A stretch of DNA of 64,000 nucleotides from Trebonia sp963822615 (lineage in GTDB: Bacteria; Actinomycetota; Actinomycetes; Streptosporangiales; Streptosporangiaceae), in contig CAWGIM010000021.1 in the NCBI GenBank assembly GCA_963822615.1, forward strand, positions 310,001 through 374,000, given 5' to 3'. The position numbers were made by a program, and so were the translations under genes. The notes under the pieces are model-generated. The model ran no database searches. It saw only the letters and a list, made by a program, of their open reading frames with translations, and had not been told where the DNA came from. How positions within the stretch are numbered: position 1 is the first letter of the stretch; each line of letters starts with the position of its first letter. This document shows positions 53,464 to 61,599 of this stretch, in pieces.

Positions 53464-54105
53464 ATGGGCGGGGGAGTGCCGGGCGACGGCGCGGACGTCG
53501 GGCTGCGGCTCGGCCGGGCGATCAGGGCACGGCGCAGGCAGCTCGGGATGACCCTGGTCGAGGTGGCGGGCAGCGCCGGGTTGTCGCACCCGTTCCTGAG
53601 CCAGCTTGAGCGCGGGCTCGCCCGGCCGAGCATGCGGTCGCTCACGGCCATCGCCGCCACCCTGGGCACCACCGCGCAGGCCCTGATGGCCGAATCGGAG
53701 CTCCCTCGCCCGGGCACCGGCCTGGTCAGCGTCGTACGGCGGGCGGCGGGCGCGGAGCCGCCGGTCGACTCGCCCGGGGGCACGGTGCGCCCGCTGATCC
53801 GCGGCGAGCGGGCGATGCTGCCGGTCGAGTACATCGGCGCACCGCGCGAGTTCGACGAGTACTTCCGCCACGCGGGCGACGAGTTCGTCTACGTGACCCG
53901 CGGCACGATCGAGGCGGACATCGAGGGCGCCCGGTACGTCGCCTCGGCCGGGGACAGCGTCTACTACGCCGGCGGCCTGCGGCACCGCTGGCGCAGCCTG
54001 AGCGACGAGGAAGTCCGGCTGATCGTGGTGCAGGAGAACCGCGCGCCGGGGACGCACCGGCCAGCTCAGGTCCGGCAAATTAGCACCGTGGAAACAGCCG
54101 GCTGA
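53464..54105 (+). CDS. XRE-cupin transcriptional regulator
   Basis: 213 residues: a Cro/C1 HTH (about 13-75: LGRAIRARRRQLGMTLVEVA, GLSHPFLSQLERGLARPSMR) and a C-terminal cupin (about 110-200: FDEYFRHAGDEFVYVTRGTI, SAGDSVYYAGGLRHRWRSLS). This PuuR/SutR-like layout binds a small-molecule effector, often an amine, amino acid or sulfur compound, in the cupin. It lies within the catabolic operon, with a perfect 12-base inverted repeat just downstream (54126-54156) that is a candidate operator. It is likely the pathway-specific repressor. Confidence 0.9.
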   Translation: MGGGVPGDGADVGLRLGRAIRARRRQLGMTLVEVAGSAGLSHPFLSQLERGLARPSMRSLTAIAATLGTTAQALMAESELPRPGTGLVSVVRRAAGAEPPVDSPGGTVRPLIRGERAMLPVEYIGAPREFDEYFRHAGDEFVYVTRGTIEADIEGARYVASAGDSVYYAGGLRHRWRSLSDEEVRLIVVQENRAPGTHRPAQVRQISTVETAG

Positions 54106-54125
54106 CGTAGCAGTGACATGCACGG

Positions 54126-54156
54126 CCGACGATGTTGGCGATATCAACATCGTCGG
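54126..54156. promoter_or_regulatory. Perfect inverted repeat, candidate operator
   Basis: CCGACGATGTTG (54126-54137) and CAACATCGTCGG (54145-54156) are exact complements with 7 bases between. Half-site centres are 19 bases apart, about two helical turns, as expected for a dimeric HTH protein. It stands between the XRE-cupin gene and the LLM gene, and its right edge overlaps the GGAGGG ribosome site, so as RNA it could also block translation. Confidence 0.65.
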
Positions 54157-54169
54157 AGGGCGGGCTCGC

Positions 54170-55357
54170 GTGCGTGTCGGGGTCTTCATGTTCGGCGGGG
54201 TCGAGATGCCCGACGCCGGGCGGTCCGGCCGGCCGCCGCTGGAGCGCCGGTACGGCCAGGACGCCGTCGATCACGCCCACCATGAGCTGCTGGCCTGCGG
54301 TGAGCTGGCGGAATCGCTTGGCTACGACAGCTTCTGGCTGACCGAGCACCACTTCCAGCACGAGGGCTACGAGGTAGTGCCGAACGGGCTGCTGTTCTCG
54401 GCCTTCCTCGCCGCCCGCACCCGGACCCTGCGGATCGGCACGATGTTCAACGTGGTGGGCCAGTGGCATCCGCTGCGGCTGGCCGAGGACTTCGCGCTGC
54501 TGCACAACCTCAGCGGCGGGCGGGCCATCCTCGGGGTCGGCCGCGGCACCGTCCCGCGGGAGATGCTGCCGCTCACCGCGGGCCGGGTGTCGGTCGGCTC
54601 CTACGACAACCCGTCGGCGGCCGAGGCGGACCGGATCAACCGCGAGGTCACCGAGGAAGGCCTGGACGTGCTCCAGCTCAGCCTCAGCCAGGAGCGGTTC
54701 AGCTACTCGGGCAAGCACCTGCGCCTGCCGCCGCCGGGCATCCCCGACCGGGGCGGCGAGGTCACCGAGCTGACGCTGGTGCCCCGCCCCGCCCACCCGT
54801 TCGAGACCTGGCAGGCGGTGACCAGCCCGCCCACGCTGGCCGCGGCTCCGGCCCGCGGGCTCGGCGGCGTCTTCTGGCTGAAGGAGCGCGGCCGGCTGGC
54901 CGCCGACTGGCACGCGTTCGCCGACACCTACCGGGAACGCCAGGGCAGGCCGCTGGGCCGGGGGGAGAAACGGATGCTGGTGCTGAACGTGGCGGTCGGC
55001 GACACCCGGGAGGAGGCGATGGCCGGCGTCCGTGACGGCCATGACGAGTTCTGGCGGTTCCTCGCCCCCTACGGCTGGGGCCGCGGCTACGTCGGCCCGG
55101 ACGGCAGGCCCGCTTCCGGCGACTTCGTACCGACCCTGGAGGACTCGATGGCCCAGGGGCCGTGGGCGGTCGGTACCGCGGCCGACGTGGCGGCCGCGAT
55201 CGGCCTCCTCGACGATCTGCTTGGCCTGACCGACCTGGTCATCTTCCCGGCGATGCCGGGGGACCGCTACGCCCGCGCGCGGGAGCAGATGACGCGGTTC
55301 GCGCGCGAGGTCCTCCCGCTGCTGACCGCTGCCGCCGTACCGGAGGAGGCGCTATGA
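54170..55357 (+). CDS. LLM-class flavin-dependent oxidoreductase
   Basis: 395-residue luciferase-like TIM-barrel enzyme using FMN or F420: RVGVFMFGGVEMPDAGRSGR at the start, SLGYDSFWLTEHHFQHEGYE, TRTLRIGTMFNVVGQWHPLR, AEDFALLHNLSGGRAILGVG (family signature). The GTG at 54170 has GGAGGG 9-14 bases upstream; the longer frame from 54113 would read through the inverted repeat. The end overlaps the next gene (ATGA), so translation is coupled. In a catabolic operon with a Rieske oxygenase it may be a two-component monooxygenase for ring hydroxylation or C-N or C-S cleavage; no flavin reductase gene is in the window. Confidence 0.88.
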   Translation: MRVGVFMFGGVEMPDAGRSGRPPLERRYGQDAVDHAHHELLACGELAESLGYDSFWLTEHHFQHEGYEVVPNGLLFSAFLAARTRTLRIGTMFNVVGQWHPLRLAEDFALLHNLSGGRAILGVGRGTVPREMLPLTAGRVSVGSYDNPSAAEADRINREVTEEGLDVLQLSLSQERFSYSGKHLRLPPPGIPDRGGEVTELTLVPRPAHPFETWQAVTSPPTLAAAPARGLGGVFWLKERGRLAADWHAFADTYRERQGRPLGRGEKRMLVLNVAVGDTREEAMAGVRDGHDEFWRFLAPYGWGRGYVGPDGRPASGDFVPTLEDSMAQGPWAVGTAADVAAAIGLLDDLLGLTDLVIFPAMPGDRYARAREQMTRFAREVLPLLTAAAVPEEAL

Positions 55358-56136
55358 CCCGCCTGTGGGCTGAGTTGCGGGCCCCGGAGTTCGCCGGGCT
55401 CAGGCCGGAGACGGTCGCGATCCTGCCGGTCGGCTCGGCCGAGCAGCACGGCCCGCACCTGCCGCTGAACACCGACTTCGTGGTGGCCGACTCGCTGGCC
55501 CGCGACGTGGTGGCGGGCCACGGCGACGATCTCGGGCTGCTGCTGCTGCCGTCGCTCGCGGTCAGCAAGTCCAACGAGCACGCCTGGTCACCCGGCACCC
55601 TGTGGCTGTCGGCGGCCACCCTGCTGGCAGTGCTCGACGACATCGCCCGCTGCGTGGCCACCACCCCGGTCCGCAAGCTGGTCTTCCTGAACGGGCACGG
55701 CGGCAACAGCGCGCTGCTGCAGGTCGCGAGCAGGGACGTGCGGCTGGCCCACGGCCTGGCGACGTTCGTCATGCACCCGTCGGTGCCGCCGGACCAGGGC
55801 GGCAGCTCGCCCGCCAATGAGCTCGGGATGGGCATCCACGCGGGCCTGGAGGAGACGTCGGTGATGCTGCACCTGCGGCCCGACCTGGTCCGGCTGGAAC
55901 TGGGTGAGCGCAGCGTGCCCGAGCACCTGGCGTCGTACCAGCGGGTCGGGTTCGGCAAGCCGGTGTCGTTCGGCTGGCTGAGCGACGACTTCGGCACCGA
56001 CGGGTCGCTCGGCGACCCGACCGGCGCCACCGCCGAGCACGGCAAGCGGAAGTACGAGGCGATGATCGCCACCGCCGCCCAGTCGCTGGCGGAGATCGCC
56101 CGCTTCGACCCGCGCCCGCCCGGCCAGCGCCGGTAA
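55354..56136 (+). CDS. Creatininase-family amidohydrolase
   Basis: 260-residue metal-dependent hydrolase. It has the family signature GSAEQHGPHLPLNTDFVVAD (Glu and His metal ligands), AWSPGTLWLS, LVFLNGHGGNSALLQVASRD and GIHAGLEETSVMLHLRPDLV with the late Glu. Relatives open cyclic amides (creatinine), deformylate FAPy intermediates (ArfB) or process mycofactocin precursor (MftE). No mycofactocin gene is near, so cyclic-amide opening is favoured. ATG 55354 overlaps the LLM stop and has GGAGGAGG before it. Confidence 0.9.
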   Translation: MTRLWAELRAPEFAGLRPETVAILPVGSAEQHGPHLPLNTDFVVADSLARDVVAGHGDDLGLLLLPSLAVSKSNEHAWSPGTLWLSAATLLAVLDDIARCVATTPVRKLVFLNGHGGNSALLQVASRDVRLAHGLATFVMHPSVPPDQGGSSPANELGMGIHAGLEETSVMLHLRPDLVRLELGERSVPEHLASYQRVGFGKPVSFGWLSDDFGTDGSLGDPTGATAEHGKRKYEAMIATAAQSLAEIARFDPRPPGQRR

Positions 56137-56145
56137 CCCGGTTCG

Positions 56146-57750
56146 GTGGCACTGGGTGAGCTGGAACTGCCCGAGCGGGCCCAGGTCGTCGTCATCGGCG
56201 CTGGCCACAACGGGCTGACCTGCGCGGCTTACCTGGCCCTGGCGGGCCGCGAGGTCATCGTGCTCGAGGCGCGGGACGAGCCGGGCGGCTGCGCCTCAAC
56301 CGTGGATGCGATCGGCGCCCGGGTCAACATCTGCAACTGCGATCACACCATGGTGCTGGCCAGCGGCATCGTCGAGGAGCTGGACCTAGCCGCGCACGGC
56401 CTGCGCTACCTCGCCGTCGATCCGGTCCTGATCGCCGTGAGCTGGTCCGACGCGCCGGTCCTGGTGCAGTGGCGGTCAGTCGAGCGCACCCTCGACGGCC
56501 TGGCCCGCAGCCCCGGCGACCGGCAGGCCGCGAGCACCGCCGCCGCCTACCGGCGCTACCTGGACCAGGCGCTGCCCGCCGCCCGGCTGATGCTGGCGGT
56601 GCAGGGCAGCCCGGCCAGCACCGGCCGGATGGTGAGCGCCGCCGCCCGCCGCGGCCTGCGCGGCAGCGCCACCCTGCTCCGCTGGGCCCGGATGAGCCTG
56701 CTCGACGTGCTGTCCGGCTTCGGCTTCCCGCCCTGGCTGATCGCCGCCGCGGCCACCAACGGGCCGGCCGTCTGGGGACTGCCGCCCGACGCGCCCGGCA
56801 CCGGGCTGGCCGCGCTCGGCTTCGCGACCCGCCACCTGGTCGGCGTCGGCCGGCCCGCGGGGGGCAGCGGCGCGCTGCCCGCGGCGCTGGCCCGCTGCCT
56901 GACCGCGCACGGCGGGCAGGTCGTCACCGGCGCGCGGGCGGCAGGCGTGACCGTTTCCGGCGGCCGGGTCCGGGCGGTGCGGCTGGCCGACGGGCGGACC
57001 ATTCAAGCGGACGTCGTGGTCAACGCGACCGACCCGCGCACGCTGCTGGTCGACTGGCTCGACGGCGTGCCCGCGGCCGCCCGGCTGCGGGTCAAGTGGG
57101 CCGCCCGGGCGTCCCGCGACGGCTACGAGTCCAAGGCGGACGCGGTCGTCACCGCGCTGCCGCTGCCCCGCGCGCTGGCCGGCCTGGACACCAGCCTGCT
57201 GCCCGCCGCCGCCCGGCACGTGCCCACCACCGTGATCAGCCCGCTGCCGGACCAGCAGGTCGCCGCGGCCGCGGCGGCCCGCCAGGGCCTGGTCAGCGAC
57301 ACCCCGATGTTCCTGCTCAACACCCCGTCGGTCCGCGACCCCGCGCTGCGGCCGAGTCCCGGCCGCCACCTGCTCAGCCTCGAGGTGCTGTGGACGCCGT
57401 ACGCGCTGTCAGGCGGCTGGGCCGGATCGGCCCAGCCGTGGTCGTGGCTGGAACGGCTGGCGACCCTGTGCCAGCCCGGCCTGCTCGACGCGGTCGAGAC
57501 CTGGCGGGCGATGACGCCGCCGGACTACGAGCGCGAGTTCGGCCTCGAGCGCGGCTACGCCCCGTCGTTCCCCGGCGGCGTGATCGCGGCCCTGGCCGGC
57601 CGCCAGCCGGAGCTCAGCCGCTACCGGACCCCGGTCAGCGGCCTGTACCTGACCGGCGCCGCGACCTTCCCGGGGGCCGGCGTCTGGGGCGCCAGCGGCC
57701 GCAACACCGCCGCCGTAATCCTCGCCGCCCGCACCAGCAGTCGCTCCTGA
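56146..57750 (+). CDS. Phytoene-desaturase-like FAD-dependent oxidoreductase
   Basis: 534 residues with an N-terminal Rossmann dinucleotide site VVVIGAGHNGLTCAAYLALA and VIVLEARDEPGGCAST, a long helical substrate domain, VVNATDPRTLLVDWL, and a C-terminal FAD segment YLTGAATFPGAGVWGASGRN. The GxGHNG variant places it with NAD(P)/FAD-dependent oxidoreductases of the phytoene dehydrogenase/CrtI-like group, many of which act on non-carotenoid substrates. No crtB or crtE is nearby, so a carotenoid role is unlikely. GTG 56146 starts 9 bases after the creatininase gene. It ends the operon; hairpin B2 follows. Confidence 0.87.
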   Translation: MALGELELPERAQVVVIGAGHNGLTCAAYLALAGREVIVLEARDEPGGCASTVDAIGARVNICNCDHTMVLASGIVEELDLAAHGLRYLAVDPVLIAVSWSDAPVLVQWRSVERTLDGLARSPGDRQAASTAAAYRRYLDQALPAARLMLAVQGSPASTGRMVSAAARRGLRGSATLLRWARMSLLDVLSGFGFPPWLIAAAATNGPAVWGLPPDAPGTGLAALGFATRHLVGVGRPAGGSGALPAALARCLTAHGGQVVTGARAAGVTVSGGRVRAVRLADGRTIQADVVVNATDPRTLLVDWLDGVPAAARLRVKWAARASRDGYESKADAVVTALPLPRALAGLDTSLLPAAARHVPTTVISPLPDQQVAAAAAARQGLVSDTPMFLLNTPSVRDPALRPSPGRHLLSLEVLWTPYALSGGWAGSAQPWSWLERLATLCQPGLLDAVETWRAMTPPDYEREFGLERGYAPSFPGGVIAALAGRQPELSRYRTPVSGLYLTGAATFPGAGVWGASGRNTAAVILAARTSSRS

Positions 57751-57772
57751 CTCTCGCACCCCCGCACTCCCC

Positions 57773-57824
57773 GCGTGGTTGTGAAAATCAGGCGCCCAGG
57801 GCCGCCTGGTTGCCACAACCACGC
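57773..57824. repeat. Dispersed hairpin repeat B, copy 2
   Basis: GCGTGGTTGTG (57773-57783) pairs with CACAACCACGC (57814-57824), with an inner stem CAGGCG and CGCCTG. It lies between the stops of convergent genes and may terminate both. About 40 of 50 positions match copy B1. Confidence 0.85.
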
Positions 57825-57835
57825 GCCCGCTGGCG

Positions 57836-58885
57836 CTAGTAGGACGGGACCCAGCGCCCGGCGACCAGGTCCGTCCACAGGCGGCGGATGGCGAGGGAGT
57901 TGCGGTCGGCCTGGGCGTGCGCGTTCAGGTGCGGCGCCAGCGGGAACTGGGGCGGCAGCGACTCCAGCATGTCCCGGTCCTCGTTCTCCACCGCCACGTC
58001 GAAGTCGAGGATGTCGGCCGCCGGCCGGTCGGCCTCGCTGTCGGTCCGCAGCACGACCTGGGCCAGCGAGCAGTGCGTGTCGTCGACCGGGGTGATCGCC
58101 TTGACCATGACGTGCCGCAGCCCGTCGGGGTAGGTGATGTGGATGTGCCCGAAGAACGGGGCGTACACCTTGGACACCGTGGTCCGCAGCGTCGCCCCGG
58201 CCTCGCCCGGCCGGGAGTCGACCGGCACCTGGCCGCTGGTCTCGATCCCGTACGGGGTGCGGGTAACCGCCTGGTCGGTGAGCTCCGCGCGGTCCGGGTT
58301 GCCGAACGTCCCGCGGTGCACGAACGCCACGTGCCCGGGGTCGAAGTTGTTCTCAAGCAGGTGCATGGCGGTGCACGCGAACTTGTACTCGTACTCCGGC
58401 ACCACCCGCCAGCCGGGCGCGCCGTACTCGGGCACCGGCGGGATGCCGGCCACCGGGTCATCGGCCAGGCACACCCAGACCAGCCCGTAGCGCTCCTGCG
58501 CGCGCACCATGGTCAGCCCGGACTTGGTCGGATGGGGGGCGGCCGGGAACTGCGGTATCCGCTTGGTCTGCCCGGCCGCGTCCCACTCCCAGCCGTGGTA
58601 CGCGCAGACCAGGTGGCAGTTCGCCACCCAGCCGCGCGACAGCGGCGCGTCCCGGTGCGCGCAGCGGTCGAGGGCCACGCTGACCGGGGCGCCGGGTGAC
58701 GGCCGCCAGAGCACCAGGCGGGTGCCGAGCACGGTCCGGGCGACCGGCGCGGTGCTCACGTCGGCCGCGAAGCAGGCCGCGTACCAGAACCGGCGCAGTA
58801 CCGGGTGCTCGGAGATGACCAGGTAGTCCGGTCCGTCGTGGCGGGTGACCCGGCCGGCGGCAGCGCCGGAGAAGGTAGCGGTCAT
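57836..58885 (-). CDS. Rieske non-heme iron oxygenase, large subunit
   Basis: 349-residue ring-hydroxylating or O/N-demethylating oxygenase. The Rieske 2Fe-2S motif is C75-x-H77 ... C94-x2-H97 (DRCAHRDAPLS, CHLVCAYHGWEWD). The mononuclear iron site is ENNFDPGHVAFVHRGTF (D-x2-H-x4-H), and the third ligand Asp should be in the C-terminal DFDVAVENEDRDMLES. Length and layout match single-component-alpha type oxygenases such as vanillate, phthalate or methylxanthine demethylases. No reductase is in the window. Its start overlaps the FAD oxidase stop by 4 bases, so they are coupled. Confidence 0.92.
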   Translation of the reverse strand: MTATFSGAAAGRVTRHDGPDYLVISEHPVLRRFWYAACFAADVSTAPVARTVLGTRLVLWRPSPGAPVSVALDRCAHRDAPLSRGWVANCHLVCAYHGWEWDAAGQTKRIPQFPAAPHPTKSGLTMVRAQERYGLVWVCLADDPVAGIPPVPEYGAPGWRVVPEYEYKFACTAMHLLENNFDPGHVAFVHRGTFGNPDRAELTDQAVTRTPYGIETSGQVPVDSRPGEAGATLRTTVSKVYAPFFGHIHITYPDGLRHVMVKAITPVDDTHCSLAQVVLRTDSEADRPAADILDFDVAVENEDRDMLESLPPQFPLAPHLNAHAQADRNSLAIRRLWTDLVAGRWVPSY

Positions 58886-60276
58886 GCCGGCAGCAGCTTT
58901 CCGGGATTCAGCAGCCCGTCCGGGTCGAACCGGGCCGCGGCCGCCCGGACCCCGTCCATCCGCGAGCTGTGCAGCACCCAGGTGTGCGGGTCGTCCACGT
59001 AGACCTCGACCGAAGCCAGCTCCGCCATCTGCCGGTAGAGCACGTCAGGCCCGTCGTAGCGCAGGAACAGCATCGACACCCAGTCCCGGCCGTGGGCGGT
59101 CCGGAACCCCTCCAGGTGGATGAGCGACTCGGGTACCAGCGCCGCCACCTCCGCCCGGCGCCGGGTCAGCCCGCGTCCCATGCACTGCAGGTGGGTGAGC
59201 TCGGGCCGCAGCTTGCGGACCCGGTACGTCGTGTGGTTGTACGACAGCGAGGCGATCAGCGCCGGCCCCTTCGGCCGCACCGCGTCCACTCGCCCGCCGT
59301 GCGCTTCTACCAGGGCGGTCGCGTCCGGCACGCTGTCAGCGGTGACGATGGCGCGGACGCTGTCCCGCGTCCCCGGCATCGCCGGGTCGACCGGCCGGTA
59401 GGTGGCCACGATGCCGGCCTCGTCCAGCGAGACCAGCCGGGGCGTGGGCTCAAGGCCGAACAGCGCCTCGCCCGCCGCGACCGCGCACTGAACGTCAGGG
59501 AACGAGGCGAACAGGCCTACCCAGTCCCGGGCCGGCTTCAGCTCGACCGTCGCCTGCGCGATCACCCCGCTGACCCCGAACGCGTGCGCCATCGCGGTGT
59601 TGTCGGGAAACGGCACCGCCACCGGGGTGGCGTCGTCGGTGCACGGGACGACGAGGAGCGAGTGCAGGTACCCGTCCCAGATCGCCCCGTTGGCGATCGA
59701 CCCGGTGCCGCCGGACCCGCCCGCGATGAAGCCGCCGATCGTCGACCCGACCGTGGACGGGAGGATCGCCAGCTCCTGGCCGGTGGCCCGGGCCGCCTTC
59801 TCCAGCATCACGAACGACGCGCCCGCCTCCGCGGTGATCTCGCCGTCCCCGACCGTGAGCACCCGGTTCGCCGCGCTGGTGTCGATCACCAGCCCGCCGT
59901 ACAGCGGGATGCCCTGCCCGTAGTTGCCGGTGCCCTGCCCGCGCACGGTGACCGGCACGCGGTGCCGGTGCGCGGCGCCGACCGCGGCCGCGATCCCGGC
60001 CGCGTCCCGCGGCCGGACCACCAGGTCGGCGACGCCGCCGGGCAGCATCGGCTCGAGGACCGGGCTCATGTGCGCCCAGTCGGTGCTCGCGGTCAGCCGG
60101 GCGGCCTCGTCGGCGAGCACCAGTTCCGGCCCCAGTTCCCGCTCCAGGTCGGCTTTGAGCGCTTGAATTATCCCGAACGGGGGCGGGGTGACCGTCGGGA
60201 GCACGGCCGGCTCGAAGCCGGGGAGCGAGCGCTCCCCGGCTCCGCCCGGGCCGGGCTGAAGGCCGGCGTCAGGCAT
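58882..60276 (-). CDS. FAD-linked oxidase (PCMH/VAO type)
   Basis: 464 residues with the PCMH FAD domain: DLVVRPRDAAGIAAAVGAAH, RVPVTVRGQGTGNYGQGIPL (FAD loop), ILPSTVGSTIGGFIAGGSGG, and a C-terminal substrate domain ending in AARFDPDGLLNPGKLLPA. It is a glycolate-oxidase/GlcD relative but distant from the GlcD module at 36 kb, and it acts on an alcohol, amine or hydroxy acid of unknown identity. The first 40 residues are a poorly conserved Pro/Gly-rich tail with a repeat A copy (60165-60193) that codes for PPFGIIQ. ATG 60276 is 11 bases after the binding-protein stop. Confidence 0.9.
   Translation of the reverse strand: MPDAGLQPGPGGAGERSLPGFEPAVLPTVTPPPFGIIQALKADLERELGPELVLADEAARLTASTDWAHMSPVLEPMLPGGVADLVVRPRDAAGIAAAVGAAHRHRVPVTVRGQGTGNYGQGIPLYGGLVIDTSAANRVLTVGDGEITAEAGASFVMLEKAARATGQELAILPSTVGSTIGGFIAGGSGGTGSIANGAIWDGYLHSLLVVPCTDDATPVAVPFPDNTAMAHAFGVSGVIAQATVELKPARDWVGLFASFPDVQCAVAAGEALFGLEPTPRLVSLDEAGIVATYRPVDPAMPGTRDSVRAIVTADSVPDATALVEAHGGRVDAVRPKGPALIASLSYNHTTYRVRKLRPELTHLQCMGRGLTRRRAEVAALVPESLIHLEGFRTAHGRDWVSMLFLRYDGPDVLYRQMAELASVEVYVDDPHTWVLHSSRMDGVRAAAARFDPDGLLNPGKLLPA
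60165..60193 (+). repeat. Dispersed repeat A, copy 7 (in the FAD oxidase N-terminus)
   Basis: AATTATCCCGAACGGGGG then CGGGGTGACC on the plus strand. It lies in the non-conserved N-terminal coding region of the oxidase. Confidence 0.65.
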
Positions 60277-60287
60277 GCTTCTCCAGG

Positions 60288-61487
60288 CTACGGCTTGTAG
60301 CTGATCGAAGGGTCGATGAACTGGTTGGTGACGATGTCCGACGGCTTCAGGCCGGCCACCGTCTGCTTGCCGTCCTTCTTGTAGATCGGCTGCAGGATGT
60401 TGATGAGGCCTTGCACCCGGGCGGTGGTGAAGTCACCCAGGGTGCCGTTCGGCCCGTCGCCGATGATGCCGAGCTTCTTCATCGTCGCGACGGCGTAGTC
60501 ACCGGTGCCCTGGTCGTAGGTCCAGCCGTTGTTGTACGCGGTGACCAGCTTGAGGATGAGGCCGATGGTCGGCTCGGGGTTGCTCATGTAGTCGACGATG
60601 GCCTGCTGCATGATCGGCACCAGCTTGGTCAGGCAGGGGGTCAGCTTCGCCAGGTCGCCCTTACGGACGGCCAGCGCCTGCTGGTAGAAGTTGAACCCGG
60701 CATCCGCGATGAGCTGGTACTTCAGCGGCTTGTCCCAGGTCCGCACCAGGTGCGACCAGATGTAGGGCTCGGCGGTCGCGAAGCCCTGCACCGCGTCCTG
60801 CCCGCCGGAGGTCACGAAGGCGGTCGGGGTACCGTCGTAGGAGCCGTTGACCTGGCTCTTCTTCAGGATGCCCTGGCCGATCAGGTAGTCCATGTAGGAA
60901 GCGCCCTGGTAGTAGAGCACCGGGGTGCTGGTCTTGCCGATGTCCGCGATCGTCTTCCAGGTCGGGTGCGCGGCCGGTGACCACTGGATGATCTGCGGGC
61001 TGATCTCAAGCCCGGCCAGCACCGCCACGGTGGGCTGGGTGGCCGACAGTGAGACCTGCTCGTCGGTGCCGACGTAGCCGAGGGTGATCGACGGGTCCTT
61101 GTACATCTGGGTGCTGACGTCCTGGTAGCCGATCGCCGGGCCGCCCGCCCGGATCTGGAGCTGCACCCCGGTGTCGATGCCGCCGTGCGCGACCAGCTCG
61201 CCGGTCACCGTCTTGGCGCCTGAGTTGATCGTCGGGTTGGGGCCGAGCAGCTGGTACTGGCCGCCGTGCTCCGCCTCGGGGTTCCAGTCGGTCTGGATCA
61301 CGATCGTCGACGGGCAGCCGGCCGCCTTCAGGTTGTCAGCCGCGGGGACGGCGCTGGAGCTGCCCGTGGCCGCGGGCGCGCTGCTGGTGCTGCTGCTGCT
61401 CGAGCAGGCCGCGGCCGTGATCGCGAGCGCCGCGGCGGCCGCCGCGGTGGCCGCCACTCTCATCCCGGGTCTTACCTGTCTTCTCAT
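60288..61487 (-). CDS. ABC transporter substrate-binding lipoprotein (NMT1/THI5-like)
   Basis: 399-residue solute-binding protein. The N-terminus is a lipoprotein signal (MRVAATAAAAAALAITAAAC then a Ser/Thr/Ala-rich linker). The mature part shows LKAAGCPSTIVIQTDWNPEA, GPAIGYQDVSTQMYKDPSIT, the hinge of a type-II periplasmic fold, and KKSQVNGSYDGTPTAFVTSG. Such proteins carry nitrate, sulfonates, taurine, riboflavin or thiamine-pyrimidine-like aromatic compounds; which one is not evident. It is third of an importer set with the permease and ATPase upstream in the same operon; a 112-base gap lies before its start. Confidence 0.88.
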   Translation of the reverse strand: MRRQVRPGMRVAATAAAAAALAITAAACSSSSSTSSAPAATGSSSAVPAADNLKAAGCPSTIVIQTDWNPEAEHGGQYQLLGPNPTINSGAKTVTGELVAHGGIDTGVQLQIRAGGPAIGYQDVSTQMYKDPSITLGYVGTDEQVSLSATQPTVAVLAGLEISPQIIQWSPAAHPTWKTIADIGKTSTPVLYYQGASYMDYLIGQGILKKSQVNGSYDGTPTAFVTSGGQDAVQGFATAEPYIWSHLVRTWDKPLKYQLIADAGFNFYQQALAVRKGDLAKLTPCLTKLVPIMQQAIVDYMSNPEPTIGLILKLVTAYNNGWTYDQGTGDYAVATMKKLGIIGDGPNGTLGDFTTARVQGLINILQPIYKKDGKQTVAGLKPSDIVTNQFIDPSISYKP

Positions 61488-61599
61488 TGATTCGTTCTCC
61501 CCACCGGTTCAGGCCGTGACTGGCCGCTATTGGCGTATTGCGAGGCCGGCCACGCTGCCGGGCGGAGTTGAAAGACGGTGCGGGCCGGCGGCGGGCTGC

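Noticed and set aside
55354..57750. Mycofactocin or carotenoid cluster suggested by the creatininase and phytoene-desaturase-like genes
   Set aside because: No mftA-D, crtB or crtE homologue is in the window; the neighbours are catabolic instead.
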